This document shows, one piece after another, positions 1 to 13,776 of a stretch of 64,000 bases of DNA. The translations under genes and the position numbers were made by a program. Below the pieces are notes generated by a model. It was not told where the DNA came from. It did no database searches and saw only the letters and a program-made list of their open reading frames with translations. Source of the DNA: Lindgomyces ingoldianus (Eukaryota; Ascomycota; Dothideomycetes; Pleosporales; Lindgomycetaceae). Numbering within the stretch: the first letter of the stretch is position 1; each line of letters opens with the position of its first letter. The stretch lies in contig NW_022985171.1 of the NCBI RefSeq assembly GCF_010093535.1, positions 1,191,766 to 1,255,765 of the forward strand, given 5' to 3'.

Positions 1-131
1 TTCTCCTCAAAACAAGTCAAAGACTTTACGCATCTCAATAAAGACAGACGTATTTCCCACTATCTTCTTCCCCCCTCCACAATCCTGTCATCTGGACTAA
101 GCTAGCAGGAGTGGGCTTGTTTCAGTTCAGT

Positions 132-1335
<1,204 letters not shown>

Positions 1336-1377
1336 TTTTCACGATTCAATTAACTCCTCGTTATTGGGATTTGAAGT

Positions 1378-1680
1378 CTAGAGAAGTCAGAGTGTCCAAG
1401 ACGATCAGGAAGGATTGGGGAAGGCATGATTCCTTTCGCTGGTATTATCCAGAGTCAAGTTCAAACCGTATGATCTCAGCCTTCTCCCAACTACTCCACT
1501 CCCCCTCCTCTCCTCACCTATCTCATATATGTGTGGTATATGGAAGTAAGTGAGGTGGGGAGGAGAGAGCAGTAGTTGGAATCTAGCACCGGTTTCATGC
1601 TCAGTATACTTAACACTGATTGCGTTTGTACCTTGATGACTTTGAGATAATGCCCGCGCGTAGAATATGTCTTCGTGCAT
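1378..1680 (-). other. Probable 5'-UTR intron and short upstream ORF of thi4
   Basis: A minus-strand ATG at 1680 opens an upstream frame beginning MHEDIFYARALSQSHQ. A good donor (AAG|GTACAA, first intron base 1631) follows after 49 nt, just before the aptamer. Joining to the acceptor CTCTAG ending at 1378 continues the peptide by only a few codons (DFKSQ, then stop), ending before the Thi4 start at 1335. If the intron is kept, the frame runs through the aptamer for 91 aa. This matches the scheme known from Neurospora NMT1, where splice choice governed by TPP decides which upstream ORF the ribosome meets. The splice sites are inferred, not observed. Confidence 0.55.
1424..1600 (-). promoter_or_regulatory. 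TPP riboswitch (THI-box aptamer) in the thi4 leader
   Basis: On the minus strand, upstream of thi4, the core reads GGCTGAGATCATACGG, then TTTGAACTTGACTCTGGATA, then ATACCAGCGAAAGG. These are the conserved pyrimidine-sensor (CTGAGA) and pyrophosphate-sensor (GGATAATACCAGCG) parts of the TPP aptamer. Closing helices can be paired by eye. P1 is GCATGA (1600-1595) with TCATGC (1429-1424). P2 is AACCG with CGGTT. A long fungal-style P3 is built on CCAACTACT (1579-1571) against AGTAGTTGG (1495-1487), continued by CT-rich and GA-rich arms. In Neurospora NMT1 and Aspergillus thiA such elements control alternative splicing of a leader intron. Here a donor GTACAA at 1631 and an acceptor CTCTAG at 1378 would place the whole aptamer in an intron. 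Confidence 0.93.
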
Positions 1681-2366
1681 GGTAAATCACTGGCGGGTGG
1701 ATTGTACATTTGAGGTTTGAGGTGTTTGATACCTAGTCGTGTTAGTAGTTCTTTTTCACTCAGCAACAAGAATCAGGGATACTGTACGAAGATTTGAGCA
1801 CTCAGAAGTGTCCTAGTGACTGACGAGAACGAAAGCTGGCAAAGAGCGGTTTGAAGAGAAAGGTGGGTGCTTCTTAAGTTCTCCGACACAGAACCCCACG
1901 TCACGACCTCCGATACTCAGCGCAGGATATAGCGGGGCTTGATGTTCACATCATGCATTGGTTCCGGAAAATTGACAGGGGTTCGGAAGAGCTACCCCGC
2001 CTCAACAGCTTTAGAGGCCCATATCAGACGATGACACATTTGATTCGTAAGACTCGAAGCGAGTAACAAACACCTGAGCGACGATGAATGTGATCGGGTG
2101 ATGAGAAGAAGAGATAAGATCTGGGGAAGCGAGGTGGTGGTGTCTTATTCCGGTAAGCCGAGATGGAGTGTCCCGGGAAGGATTGAAGTCTAGATACAGG
2201 TTTACGAAGAAAACAAAGTAACTCCGAAAACCGGAGCTTGCAAATAACCAAGGTTTAATGACAGGAGAACAGAAAAAAATGGTGAGAGACGCTATGCATG
2301 GATGCAGCCTAGGTAGCTACCGTACTTGTCCTTCGAGCTTGCGCTCCCAAGCAGCTAGCTCGATGT

Positions 2367-4182
2367 CTAGACTTGAACATTGTGCATCTCAGCGCCTTCA
2401 TACGGCTGAGATCCCATATGGCTCATTTCCATCGGAACCGGGATATGGCTGTGGATGCTCATGCTCTTGCTATAAGGGCTTCGAGCACGAAGAGCAGGAC
2501 CCCATTTATACAGGACAAACGGAACGGCGATGCAAGGGATGGAGATGAAGCCGAAAATGCTCAAAGCCCAGTTGCCCCCAAGATTCATGAATGCTGTAGG
2601 CGTTGTTAGTGAGGGGCCTTGTTATTAGAGGTGGGGGTCTTGGTTTTTTTTGGAGGTGAAGGTCGTTCGTACCTTGGATAATGACGAGAGGAATTATTCC
2701 AGCAACGGCGATGCGAGTGCATGCAGCGGCTGTGAGAGCGGAGAGTGTGCCCGCGGGAGGGTAGGCGTCGAAGAGATATGTGACGAGAGAGATCTGAAAG
2801 TCTTTGTTAGCTATACGGCTTACACAATAGGGAAATGTACTTACAAGAACGTGCAGCCCACCCCAGACAAAAATAGCAGTACCAAAGATAGGACTCAGAT
2901 AGTTGATCGAGGGTTTAGCTGTCCACCCGACCCAGAAGATGGAGCTGGTGATAAGGACGCTACCATACATTGCTGGAATAAGTCGCTTTTCGATAGCCAT
3001 AGTCGTCTTGCATGATCTGAAGATGGCTTGCTCAATCGCAATGGTACAGAGAGCTGCGAGAGAAGCTCCACCAATAGCGCCGCTAAAGGCAATCCCGGCC
3101 CTTTGGGGACTGAAACCGTATACGGTTTGAAGCACAACCGGAACCGTAATGAACCACTGGAACGTCACTGCCCAGTTCAGGGCCAGGCAGAAACTGATCA
3201 TGATGACAATAGGCTCGAAGACCAGTTGCTTTAGAGGGTTTATGACTGTGATGGTAGCCATCTGGGCAATTGTGACGCCACTCTCTGCCAAAGGCTGACT
3301 GGGAGGAGCGAGGCTACGGACTTTGTTTCGTCGTCGAGGAATCTCGCGTCCGTAGGTCTCCGGCATGCCGATCGCGAAGGCGAATACGACTAGGATGAGC
3401 ATTAATTCAGTGTATTCTGCCCATCGCCAGCCTCCTGCTTGGACGACGAAGTTGCCCACAATAGGACCTAGGGGAATATCCGTCAGTATTTGAAGATTTT
3501 GGGGGAAGGTGCAGTGTATATGTACCAGCAGCTGCGCCAAAGTATGAAGCAACTCCGAGGAAGGAGTAGTAAGTGTTCGTCGTCTCTGCAGACCAAATAT
3601 CCGCAAAGGTACCTTCAATCAAAACGAGACAAGGTCCTCCTGCTAAACCGGCGAAAAAGCGACATGCAGCTAGGGCGGCGAATGACTGCGAAAAAGCAGC
3701 ACCTAGGTGAAAGAGACCGCAGACGAAGAGGCAGATGAGGTATAGAATCGACCGGCCGTATCTTTCAGCAAGATGAGGGCTGTAGATGGGCGCAAAGAAG
3801 ATGCCAAATAGATAGAGCGAGTAGCCTGAGATGGCTTTGGTCATGGAGATATTGAAGGTCGCCATAATATCCGTGAGTCCAGACGTGTATATCGTTATAC
3901 CAAAAGCTCTACACCGTGTCAATGCTTCGCACTCTGAGAATGAGAATAGTCTTACACTGTGAACCCGCAAGCCCATGCTACAGCAGATGCGTACACACGT
4001 CGGTAGGTGGGCCAGTTCATTGGGTTATCTGGATCGTCGGCCCTGAGAGTGTGTGATAGCATCATGGAAGTCGTTGGCCCTGTGGGCATCTTGTGCATGT
4101 CGTCACTCTCCCTTGAAGGCATCATGGGATCGTGTTCAGCGTTGTGGTGAGTGTGGTCGTGCTGCCCCACATGGTTGGCCAT
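2367..4182 (-). CDS. MFS transporter, DHA1 (drug:H+ antiporter) type
   Basis: Plasma-membrane secondary transporter, expected to export drugs, polyamines or metabolites by proton exchange; the substrate cannot be read from sequence. Exons by phase: 4182-3956, 3908-3526, 3467-2845, 2793-2673, 2593-2367, giving 526 aa. The N-terminus is hydrophilic and His-rich (MANHVGQHDHTHHNAEHD), followed by the family sequence DDPDNPMNWPTYRR that precedes TM1 in this group. The A-motif region reads APIYSPHLAERYGRS in the loop after TM2, and a TM4-5 segment reads CRFFAGLAGGPCLVLIEGTF. The central cytoplasmic loop has GREIPRRRNKVRSL. Twelve hydrophobic segments are plausible. The final join QAFMNLGGNWALSIF restores the conserved last helices. 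It is separated from thi4 by about 1 kb on the same strand; no functional link is implied. Confidence 0.9.
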
Positions 4183-5319
4183 TGAAAAGGAAACAGGAGT
4201 TGGGGGCTTTCGAAATGAAAAGAATGATATTATTCGATAGTGGAAGATGGAGAGAAGATATCAAAGATGGTTGTGACTGAGTTCTAGAAAATAAGAGTTC
4301 GTTAAAACTGAGACTCGTCGCCCTTATATGCGAGGAGGACAGAGCCTTGTGGACCAATGCTTCTGTAGACTTTCCATTGGTACGGACATGCTTCCACACA
4401 ATGGAGACAGTCATGTCGAGTATAATCAGCACTGCCAGAAGTAGACAACGCTAGAGCGCAAGGTTGAGGTGGAATAAAATGAAGTTGAGGTTGACAAATA
4501 CCCGCAAGCCAGGTAGCGGTACAGCATAATCTGTCGAGATAGTGTTTTGATGCCGGTGTTGATTCCGTATCCTACATCCCGGGGTGGACGCTCAATGATG
4601 TAAACCAGGGGAGGCTTTGGAATAGGGATGGAGGCTTAGGCTAGTGAAACAGGAATCAAAAGATGCAGCACGAACGAGAAGGATGGAAGGGGCGCAATTG
4701 GCTGAGGAAAGAGAAAGACGAGAAGACGGAGTTAGCCTGAGGTTAGTTGCTGCTGTGTGAGAGATGGTTTGATTCCGAATCAAATCTCACTGGGCGCCGT
4801 GGCGGTGCTATGACCTTCTGCGGCAGTCAGCAACTAGCAAGGCCACAAACCGAAGGCCAAGGCGAAGTGGACGGGGCTAAAGTTGAACAAACAGCAGTGT
4901 GTTTGAGGCTTGTGGCTGCAGGAAGGATTGATAGATGCTGGAAACACGGCGGAGTGAAAGCCGCAAACGGGTTGGTACGGAATGCGCGCACCCGCTCAGC
5001 AAGGTAAGTCTTGAATGGAGGGCACGTGATTCTTCATCTTCACTCTTTCAGTTATTTTATTTAATATTTTATTTTATTTTTTTTCAAATTCACCTCAAAT
5101 GCAATGCCAGGTAATTATTACTGGGAGGTGATGAGTTTGCCAGGATGAGGTACAAATTGACGGGCCCACTCCTCGTATCACGGCAACAGGTGGGCCAAAA
5201 CGCGCTAGCCCTGTTGGCCAGCTGCGGGCGTCTCCTCACGACAACACACACTCCACTGTTTATCCAGAGCCCTCATGTACCCCGCGTACTGTACCGAAGC
5301 TCAATAACATTTCCTAAAC
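4183..5319. other. Divergent intergenic region, MFS gene / stu1
   Basis: No coding region recognised. It must hold the promoters of the leftward MFS gene and the rightward Stu1 gene. A T/A-rich tract lies at about 5050-5085, roughly 240 bp before the Stu1 start. Short open frames here lack splice context and any recognisable motif. Confidence 0.6.
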
Positions 5320-8300
5320 ATGGAGGAGCAAGCCGCCGCCCTCCTCGCAGCGCTGAAGAAGCCTTCAACTGCCGTCGACACCAAGCTTACCCTGTTTAAC
5401 AATCTCAAATCGGGCATCAAGCACAACCGCGTCTCAGAGAGCGCGCAGGCTCCCATCTTTGAGGCCATCAGGCTCGCCATCAGCGCCAACACTTCGGCGG
5501 CTCTCTGCTCGACTGGCTTCTCGACATTGAACCACCTCATCAAACGTCTGGTGCTGCAGAACCAAACCACTACCCTTGCCTCGCAGTCCCACAGGCTGCT
5601 CCCTATCTTGCTCGACCGATTGGGCGATGCACGTGAAAGCCACCGCAATGCCGCGTCGCAAATCCTCTCCGAGCTCTGGCCGCTCTCCCAGGTGGAGATC
5701 GAGGCCATGGTCAAGGAAAATGCCATGAAGGGCACTAATCCCCGCGCCAAGGAGATGTCGATGCAGTGGGTAGTGAAGATGAACAAGACCGAAGGCCTTC
5801 CCTTCCGCGGCTTCGTCCCACAGCTCGTTGCAAACCTCGAGGATGCCGACCCCGGGGTCCGCGAGACTGCGAAAGCTGCCGTCGTGGAGTTGTTCAGGTG
5901 CGGCTCCGATACGCTTGGACGGCCGTGGTGGATTGCTGACTTCCTGTAGAAACGCACCCGAGCACGCAAAGGTCGACTTGAAGAAGCAATTGGTCAAGTT
6001 CGACGTCCGCAAAACCATCGCGAACTACATCAACACCCACCTGAGCGAGTCTGTGTCTCCAGAGGCAGACATGCCGCCACCACCTGCGCGCCCAATCTCC
6101 ACAGCGCGAGCAGAGTCTCTGCAGCCCGACACTGGGTTCGCCGACAGTCTCTTGTCGGAGGCACCTCCGCCTACCGAGGCGGTGCCCATGGACCCAATCC
6201 ACCTGTACACACAGCGAGAGCTGGACGACATATTCCGGGACATGGCGCCCTGCTTTGAGGGCAAGGAGAATGAGCAAAACTGGCTGGCCCGGGACAAGAG
6301 CACCCTCAAGCTCCGCCGAATCACCAAGGGCAATGCACCTACCGAGTTCCATGTCGCCTTCGTCACGGGAATAAAGTCTTTGCTAGATGGCATATTGAAA
6401 GTGGCAAATACGCTGCGGACCACCATGTCATCAAATGGCTGCCAGCTCATCCAGGAACTCGCAAAGACGCTGGGCCCCGCCATGGATCCTTGGGTCGAGA
6501 TTCTGCTCCAGAACTTTGTCAAGATGTGTGCCGCGACTAAGAACATCGCTGCTCAAAACGGCAACACCACGGTTGACACCATTCTCTCCAACGTATCGTA
6601 CACGGGACGGCTGCTGCCGCACGTGTCCTTTGCATCGCAAGACAAGAATGTGCAGCCCCGCACCTTTTCGGCTGGCTGGGTGAAGACCCTGATAAAGAAA
6701 CATAAATCCCCGATTGAGCACTCGGGAGGCCTTGAGATCCTAGACAAGATTATCAGGAAAGGGCTTGCTGATGCTAATCCCAAGGTTCGTGAGGCATACC
6801 GAAGCACCTACTTCACTTTTGCGTTGGTATGGCCTCAGAGAGCTGAAGCGTAAGTATCTTTTTAGATCATGTAAGCACATTCGCTAATTGTAGTCTAGCA
6901 TGATGGCAACTCTCGAGAAGAGGGAGAAGACTGCGTTGGAAAAAGACCCTAACAACCCCAATGCATCTCTCACGTCATCACAGGCGAGCGCTTCTTCATT
7001 CTCCAAGTCTGTTGGCGCCGGCGGAGGAGCCGCCCGAGCTGCACTGAAAGAGAAGATTGCTGAACAAAGGAGGGCAAAGCTGGCTGCCTCCAAAGGTGGA
7101 CTAGAACGCCCCAGCTCTGCTCAAGCAAGTTACTCACCCGCAAAATCACTCTCAGCGAAATCTTTTGGCTCGAGAACCGCGTCGAATTCGTCAACTGCGT
7201 CTTCGACTATCGTAAGACCGCCATCAGCAATGTCCGGCGGATCATCAAAACTGGCTTTGGCATCAACTGGAGCTGGTACTGGTTCGCTAATGGCGGGTAC
7301 ACTTCGACGGCCGATGCGTCCTCGACCGGAGTTGGTTCGGCCCGCAACAGCAGATCCATATGCCTCTCGTCGCGCAGGAAAGAATGTGACACCGTCAATG
7401 ACGCCGGAGAAAACCCCCGCAGCGACAGCCAAGAAATCAGCTGTTCCTAAGAGCAGCATCCGTCCTCGTGCTCAGACCCAGCAAAGCCCCAATGTAAGTC
7501 CCATCCGAAGCAAGTCTAGATTGGGCGAGATTGCAATGCATCGCAAGACGCCTAGCGCGCCATCACAACATGGAAGCCCTGCTCTTAGCCCATCTAAGGA
7601 CGAAGATTTGACACTGGTAAAACCTTTCGGTAGGTTCGCGAGCCATCAGGAGCCAGGCGTGACTCCTTTCCGGCACCGACCTGGAGTGGAAAAGACGATG
7701 TCTGTTGACAGTGGGATGATGGATGTAGGGATTGACGATAACTTCACAATGGTTATTCCAAATCTCACACAACCTACCGCACAGCTAGCCCAGCGGAGTC
7801 CACCCAAGCCAACTCCTTCTCCGGGCCGACTTGGAACCGCCAGCCCTCTCTCGACTATGCTCAGGAGCCCCAAGTCGATGGCTGATGTTTCTGGTATTCC
7901 CCTCGCGACGACACGAAGCCCACGTATGAGGTCACCAGACCGACCGAGCACGCGAGGCACTGATGTCCAAGAAGAGGTTCAGGTTTATGAGGATCCATTC
8001 GTGGGTGATGAACCAGGTGCTATCGTAGAGACTGAGAAGCCCGTGCTCGAGGAGCTTCCACTAAACATGAATGAAAAGAGCATCGAACGGCGTCAGAGCA
8101 CCGACAGCACAAGTAGCAACACAATGATGGGCGATGGAACCGAAGAGCGAGTTCGAGGTCACCACAAGACCACTAGCACCGGAAGCGTCATGCTAGCGGA
8201 TAATGACGCAGCGCGACCAGAAGTTCTCAAAAATAGGCAGCTACTTACCAGCGGCATCAACAAAATCCGCAGCCGAACAGTTGAAGCAGTCATGTTCCGT

Positions 8301-9032
8301 AAGCTGCAAGACATGATCAAATCCAATCAAGATATCTGGGGCATCGAAGACGAAAAGTTTGGAGAACTACTTCTTGCATCCTTGGACTATCTCGAAGCTC
8401 CTATTGAGACGCTAAAACAAACACCCATGAAGGCCGCAAATCTAAAGGTTCAGGCGCTTGCGACAATTCGTGCCATGCTCTCTCTATACCGCAAGGAGAC
8501 GGCGAAGTATTTCGCACGCGTGCTCTGCACCGTTCTACAAACCAAATCCCAGTACGAGAACACCTCGCATATCGCAACAGACCTTGAAGCCACCGCCGAC
8601 GAAATCATCAAATACGGCCAAACAACAGACTGCCTAGACGCCGTCCTCTCGCTCATCGAATCCACACCCCCATCCTCCCCATCTTCTTCCCCCGCCTCCA
8701 AATCAACCACCAGCTCCACCAACTCTACATCCCAATCAGCCGCCACGCGCACCACCACAATGGCCCTCGGCGCGCTCTCCAGCCTTATCCAGATCTCGGG
8801 GGCGAAGAACGTAACGCTGTCTCCGGAACAGACAGCGCGATTAGGCAAGCTAGCAGTTAAGTGTCTAGATGATACGGATGCAGATATACGTAAGGCGGAC
8901 GTCGAGGTTTGCATTAGTCTGCATGAGAGGATTGGGGGGGAGAAAGAGGCTTTTTGGAAGGCCGTTGCCGGGGCGAGGGAACAGCATTTAAATCTGCTGA
9001 CGTACTATCTGGCAAAGAGGGGGAAGGCGTGA
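5320..9032 (+). CDS. stu1: Stu1 / CLASP microtubule-stabilising protein
   Basis: CLASP-family protein that binds microtubules and promotes rescue. Fungal Stu1 acts at the spindle and kinetochores (family knowledge). Exons 5320-5897, 5950-6849 and 6899-9032 give 1203 aa. The first intron (52 bp) joins VVELF-RNAPEHAKVDLKKQL; the second uses acceptor CTAG and joins QRAEA-MMATLEKREK. The N-terminus is a HEAT/TOG-like array with the motif EDADPGVRETAKAAVVELF near residue 180. A second TOG-like block around 300-510 ends KVREAYRSTYFTFALVWPQ. A long Ser/Pro/Arg-rich basic linker (roughly 530-880) follows, typical of the microtubule-binding part of CLASPs. A C-terminal helical domain includes DDTDADIRKADVEVCISLHE. 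Intact and close to the usual length. Confidence 0.93.
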
Positions 9033-9925
9033 GAAGCTATTCCTCGGGTTGTGGGATGGATGGGGTGAGTGAAGGACCACTAGAGTAGGGGAAGGCAGGT
9101 TTCAATCTGTCACGTTTGCATTGGCTGACACCCTGGGCTAACTGGTCTCTGTCCCTTTTGTTTTCACTGCCATTGGAATCAACGAGCAACTGACAACTAT
9201 TCAGCTTTGGCACCATGCAGGCAAGGTCGCATTCTAGAGGAGTTGAAGGCATGACTTTGACTCAAGGGCGCAACCCGGCGTTCTGAAAAAAAAGTAGGCG
9301 TGTTGGCAGTCACTTCCTAGCCCCTCTTTCTCTCTCTCTCTGTGTGTGTGGGTGTGTGTGTTCCTTTGCCACTGCCATGGTAGTGTAATTTTGTACGGTT
9401 ATCTCCTTGAATTGCTGCTACTTTTTTGCGGTTATCAGATAGTTAGGGATCAGCGTTCTGTAGTACTTGTTTAATAAATGCGTCTGTGAAATCCAGCAAG
9501 TGGAATGATAGGGTGAGGGCTGTATGCATGTGTTCTTCAGAGAGAAGGGTGAGTAGGCACTGAGAATTTAGCCTTGTAAACGATGTGATATGGTCTGGAT
9601 ACCCCTTGAGCATGATATAGCTAACTACCGTTACAAGTTTTCCGAGCCTGACTAGAGAGGTTGTATGCAGTAAAATGATATACACAAATGCAATCTAACC
9701 CAGTCGTGCCTGTCTTTGCTGTTCCTACTATAGCAAAGCGTAGCTGATTCCCTTTCAGCTCCTCCCTCCTCTCCCCTTCTCCGTTCATAGTTAATTAATT
9801 GATGCTAACTATATGCACGAGATGCAAATGAAGGAAATACAAACTGGGAAATCCAGACAGCCAATCGAAATCCGCAACGCTGCCTCTCCGAGAAATGGAT
9901 AGGGAATGATACTGGACAGGAGAGA
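9033..9925. other. Convergent intergenic region with CT/TG microsatellite
   Basis: No gene seen between the end of stu1 and the end of the leftward secreted-protein gene. A (CT)n tract passes directly into a (TG)n tract at about 9323-9360. The remainder presumably supplies the two 3' ends. Confidence 0.6.
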
Positions 9926-11226
9926 CTAGATCTTCACGCAAACGACACTATGAATCTTCTCGTCGAACTCCTCACTCAGCGTCCGCAGTTTCGTTGACTC
10001 ATCTTTGGATCCGAGGGATAGTTTTGGGCTGCTAGATGGACATCCATAGGTTCTAGAACACTCTCATGTTAGTATTACTTCACTCGTGCAACTAAACCCA
10101 GCTAGAGGAGAGGTTTAAAGCGGGCTAAAGGTGATGGGAGTGGGAAAGAGAGAGGTAGACTTACGTATAAAACTGACACTTATATCCCAGCTGAACAACA
10201 AGAGAGCGTACTCGACCATCCCAGTTCCCATAGATCATGGTCAGATCAGTGCACCAAGCGTTTCCCGGGATGGCGGTTTTGTCGGCAGGAACTGTTTCGC
10301 CGATCAGGTCTTGCTGTTTGAAGATGGTGGCCCCGCGGCCGTCATCGGGAATCGTACCCTGAAATTTATCAATCTATTGAATCTCAAAATCATGAGGATC
10401 GACAAATGCGTCTTATCACCGAATTCAAACATGATTAGGGTAGAATTCACCTGTTAAACCACCCTTAAGTAAGATAGAAGGTCAATAAGAGGCAAGTATT
10501 ACGCGGAATTACCCTGATGAAGTTCAACGCTAAGTGACAAGATGCAATATTTCTGGTCGCTGTTTTACGTCTCTTCGCGATGCGGTTGAAGTGGACAGCA
10601 AGAAACAAAAATACAACATACCTCATCATCCCGTTCCTTAACCTCAACATTCCGAACATGCTTTGGAATATTTACGACAACAGTTCCAGCAGCCATAGTC
10701 GCATTCGGCGCGAAGTTCGTCGCATTTGGGCCGCATATGTACGCTTGAATCGCATCTTGCATCGCTCCCGGTAGAGTCGGGAGTCGGGCTGGACCTTGGA
10801 CGACCATAGCGTGGGTGCCTGCGGGATTGATGCAAGCTTCCAGGGAGAAGAAGGCGCAGGGTTGGCGGGCGGTGATTTCGAGAGACATGATACATCGGTC
10901 GCTGGGGCATGTTAGATTGAGGTATTCAGTGAAGATGTGTATATTTGAGTTTGTATGCAGGGAGAAGGAATTTGATGGTTGAATAGCTGCTATGGATTTG
11001 GAAATGAGTTTTGGGTTGCATACAGTGGGAGTTCTTTGCTGACCGCAGTCACACACTCGTTTGGAGTCGTCATGGTCAAGGTAGTGCAGGTTTCTGCCAA
11101 TCCAACTCCTGTGCATGCTCGACCAATGGGGATCTTGCCGCGACCAGCGTCCACGAACTCGCGCTCATTGGTAGGAAGGCTAGTCACGGCGGTGCCCAAG
11201 AAACCGAGTAGAAGAGAGATTCGCAT
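9926..11226 (-). CDS. Small secreted protein, function unknown
   Basis: Exons by phase: 11226-11024, 10901-10622, 10358-10165, 10052-9926, giving 267 aa. The N-terminus MRISLLLGFLGTAVTS is a clear signal peptide with probable cleavage before LPTNEREF. The mature part has several cysteines (RACTGVG, AETCTT, NECVTA, DRCIM, RQPCAF, EACINP, YICGPN, AWCTDL, YKCQFY, YGCPSS, SVVCVKI), which suggests disulfide bonds, and potential N-glycosylation at PNATNF and PNATMA. The second intron is long (263 bp) and its inner sequence has stops in the needed phase, so a single long intron fits best. I do not recognise the family. The chain ends TTYGCPSSSP...VVCVKI. An extracellular or cell-wall role is plausible; effector status cannot be judged. 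Introns 1 and 2 are the least certain parts of the model. Confidence 0.7.
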
Positions 11227-12418
11227 CTTGAGTGATCGAGTCTGGATCGCTTGGAGAAGTTTGCCGAAGATCGTCGAAGTTTGATGCCGAAGTAAATTCG
11301 TACCAGGGTTGTGTGGAGAGGAAAGTCGAACGTAGGTGCAGCTTTAAGTTCCTGCTCTCTTCCGATTCAAATACCCAACGCTGTTTGCAAAATCTGCTCA
11401 AGGAGTGAAAGCGTGAGATCTTCTGACGTAGCCGTTCGACGTCTTGACATTATTTCTGTACTCCAGGTTCGTGACCATAGCGCGTCTAGATTGTTTTATA
11501 TTAACGGCCACGTTGCCAAGGAACCTCACACTCCACCTTTAAGCAATTACCATAACCTATTACTCCAGGCGTGATCGGCACTTCGCCTTGTAAGTTTTTG
11601 ATTTCTCCAGATTGACCCGGTGCCTGGCGCCTGGACCGCACGGTCGCAGGGCTCAGAGTAGATTCGTTGGGTTCTGATACCAGGAGAATGTGGTGACTAC
11701 AATTATGATGATAGTCGGAGTGGACAAATGAAGCTATCAACGATCTAATTGGCTACACAGGGATATAGATCAGTTTTGAATTGATTAATAGGGATTAGTG
11801 ACTGTGATGAAGAGCGGAACTTTTCAAAGACTCTTTTCAGAACCCTGTCCCATCTCCAACTGTAACCCCAGGTTCAATTCCAACACCAACTCTTTAAAGC
11901 TTGTTCACTTCTTCCATTTTCCTAATGGAGTATCTTGTCCCTGGATCTGTACTTTCGTGCCACCAAATCTATCAGGAGTAGCGAAAATTTCCAAAACTAG
12001 GACTCTTAAGTTCCACGACGCCTAAACTTGGAGAGAAGATTGAAGCAAAAAATTTTGACCACATGCGCACTGAAATAAGCCTCATCTACAAGAAAGAGCT
12101 TCCTTAGAGGCCAAGCTTGGCATTGCATGCTGCTGTGTCTGTTCTTGTCCACCGATGCTGCTGGTGTCATCTAATGTTGGTAAAACACACCGATTATTAG
12201 GTATATTTAAGGGTGCCACTCCTCGAAGAAGCAATCCTGGCCAGTCCTTTTCAGAGCACAGTTTCGCGCGAGTCCGACGCTTAACCTCTGATATTGGGAA
12301 ACATAGCCTCCTCTGCAGAAACACCCTGTGCCATGATTGAAAGCGCTGTCTGCAGTTGAAAGCGTTTCGAATGTGTGGGGAGCTTGATGTTTTTGTCCGC
12401 AAAATGGCTTCGTCTGAT
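11227..12418. other. Gene-free stretch
   Basis: About 1.2 kb between two leftward genes. Open frames on both strands are short, without a credible start, splice context or known motif. It should contain the promoter of the secreted-protein gene and the 3' end of the Zn2Cys6 gene. Confidence 0.5.
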
Positions 12419-13776
12419 TCAGATCGCGGGCCCTTCCTGGCAGCTCAGACAGAGGCACTGCTCCGAATGCAAATTAACTGGGATAGCTCCGACTTGCTCC
12501 GCTGGCCACACCATTGCAAGTCTCCACCCCGGCTCCCAACTCTCATTCTCCCATAGATCAACCACAATTCTTTTCGCCCATACGGTAAACCAAAAATTCG
12601 GTGCTCGATAAAGTGGAATGCACCAATGTGCTAGAAGGATCATAGCAAACGGCCGTCTCTCCTGGAGAAATGTAAAGAATTGGTTCGAAACTGACGTAAG
12701 CCATCTGAGGGACTTTGACCACGAGGGCGGCGAATCCGGTATGGAAGTAAAGAAGGATCTCAATGTACCCAATGCTTGTCGGTAGATTGCTTTGTGTGAT
12801 TGACTATCCGTGGAAGATTCGTTGAGGCGTTCAAGAAAGCCAAGGATCTCGCGGCCTTTTATATGCATAGGACATGACTTTCCACCGTTCAAGCTCCGTC
12901 TAATGAGGGGGCCCAGTGGCCCTTGCTCGATGCCAGGAAGAACGATATCTAGAGCATGCCATGCCTGTCGGAGTGTTTGGAGAATGTCAGTGAATGTTGA
13001 AAATGGACTTGTTGACATTGGGAAGCCAGACAGTATTGGAAGTCCCAAAGAAAACACGACAACGAGAAAGGAGAATGCCGCAACTGCACTCCCATTCCCA
13101 GGAGTTATAGTATGAACTGAGGATCGAAAAAAAGCTACTGCTCGACTGTGGTGCCCGTGGGCTACATCGAAGTGCTTCAATCGCTCTGGAGATGGCGTGC
13201 GGGAAGATAAATGCAAGGCGGAGAGAGCAAGGAGACTATGCAGTAGATAAAGGTGTACCCTGGCCTCATTCGGAATGTTTACTTGCCAAATTGTCAAGTC
13301 TTCTGTAGATGAAAGGGAAATCGATGTTTGCGTTGCGTATTGGTAAAGTAGTGCTACGTCCCGAGTTTCCAGTGTGTACGACGGAGAGAGATAGGTAAGG
13401 GGGTATGAGTTCACCGGAAACGAACTGCGAAAAGGGTCAGTCCACAGAACTGTCGGTGTTTCTCAATAGAAAGTGTACCATAAATAAACCGGATGTGGTA
13501 TCTGTGCGACCGTTGCACTCAATGCAGTATAGTCACATATTTTCCCCCAACGCTTACAGTTAGAGCATCGAGGTGGCTTTCCATCGCACTGTTTGGATTT
13601 CAGAGTGAGCCCATGGGAGCTGGGAGTAGGCAACTACTTTATGGAAGGCAAAGACCGCCAAAAAGCAGTAAGCCATCCCAAAAAGTTAGCGCGAAACGTA
13701 CTTTTCTCCTTCGTTGTTTGCACTGCCCACATCCATTTCTGGATTTGCTGTGAAACTTCCTGGAACCTCCTGCCAT
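12419..13776 (-). CDS. Zn2Cys6 transcription factor (Upc2-like architecture)
   Basis: Nuclear DNA-binding regulator. Exons 13776-13702, 13588-13479 and 13424-12419 give 396 aa. The start MAGGSRKFHSKSRNGC leads into the binuclear zinc cluster, which is split by an intron (113 bp): CGQCKQRRRK then CDGKPPRCSNC and KRWGKICDY. All six cysteines are present once the exons are joined. A second intron (54 bp, donor GTACAC, branch CTGAC) joins HPVYL-CSFPVNSYPLT. The C-terminal part, with RDVALLYQYATQTSISL and LHSLLALSALHLSSRTPS, has the layout of the short fungal C6 regulators related to the sterol-uptake factor Upc2. Target genes are unknown. The cluster sits next to a secreted-protein gene and a decayed NLR, with no shared pathway evident. 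Confidence 0.88.

Noticed and set aside
5301..5969. Long minus-strand frame opposite stu1
   Set aside because: Shadow of the highly coding Stu1 frame; no family motif on that strand.
13400..13450. Start of the Zn2Cys6 gene at GTG 13414
   Set aside because: The zinc cluster lies upstream in two phase-compatible exons, so the true start is ATG 13776.
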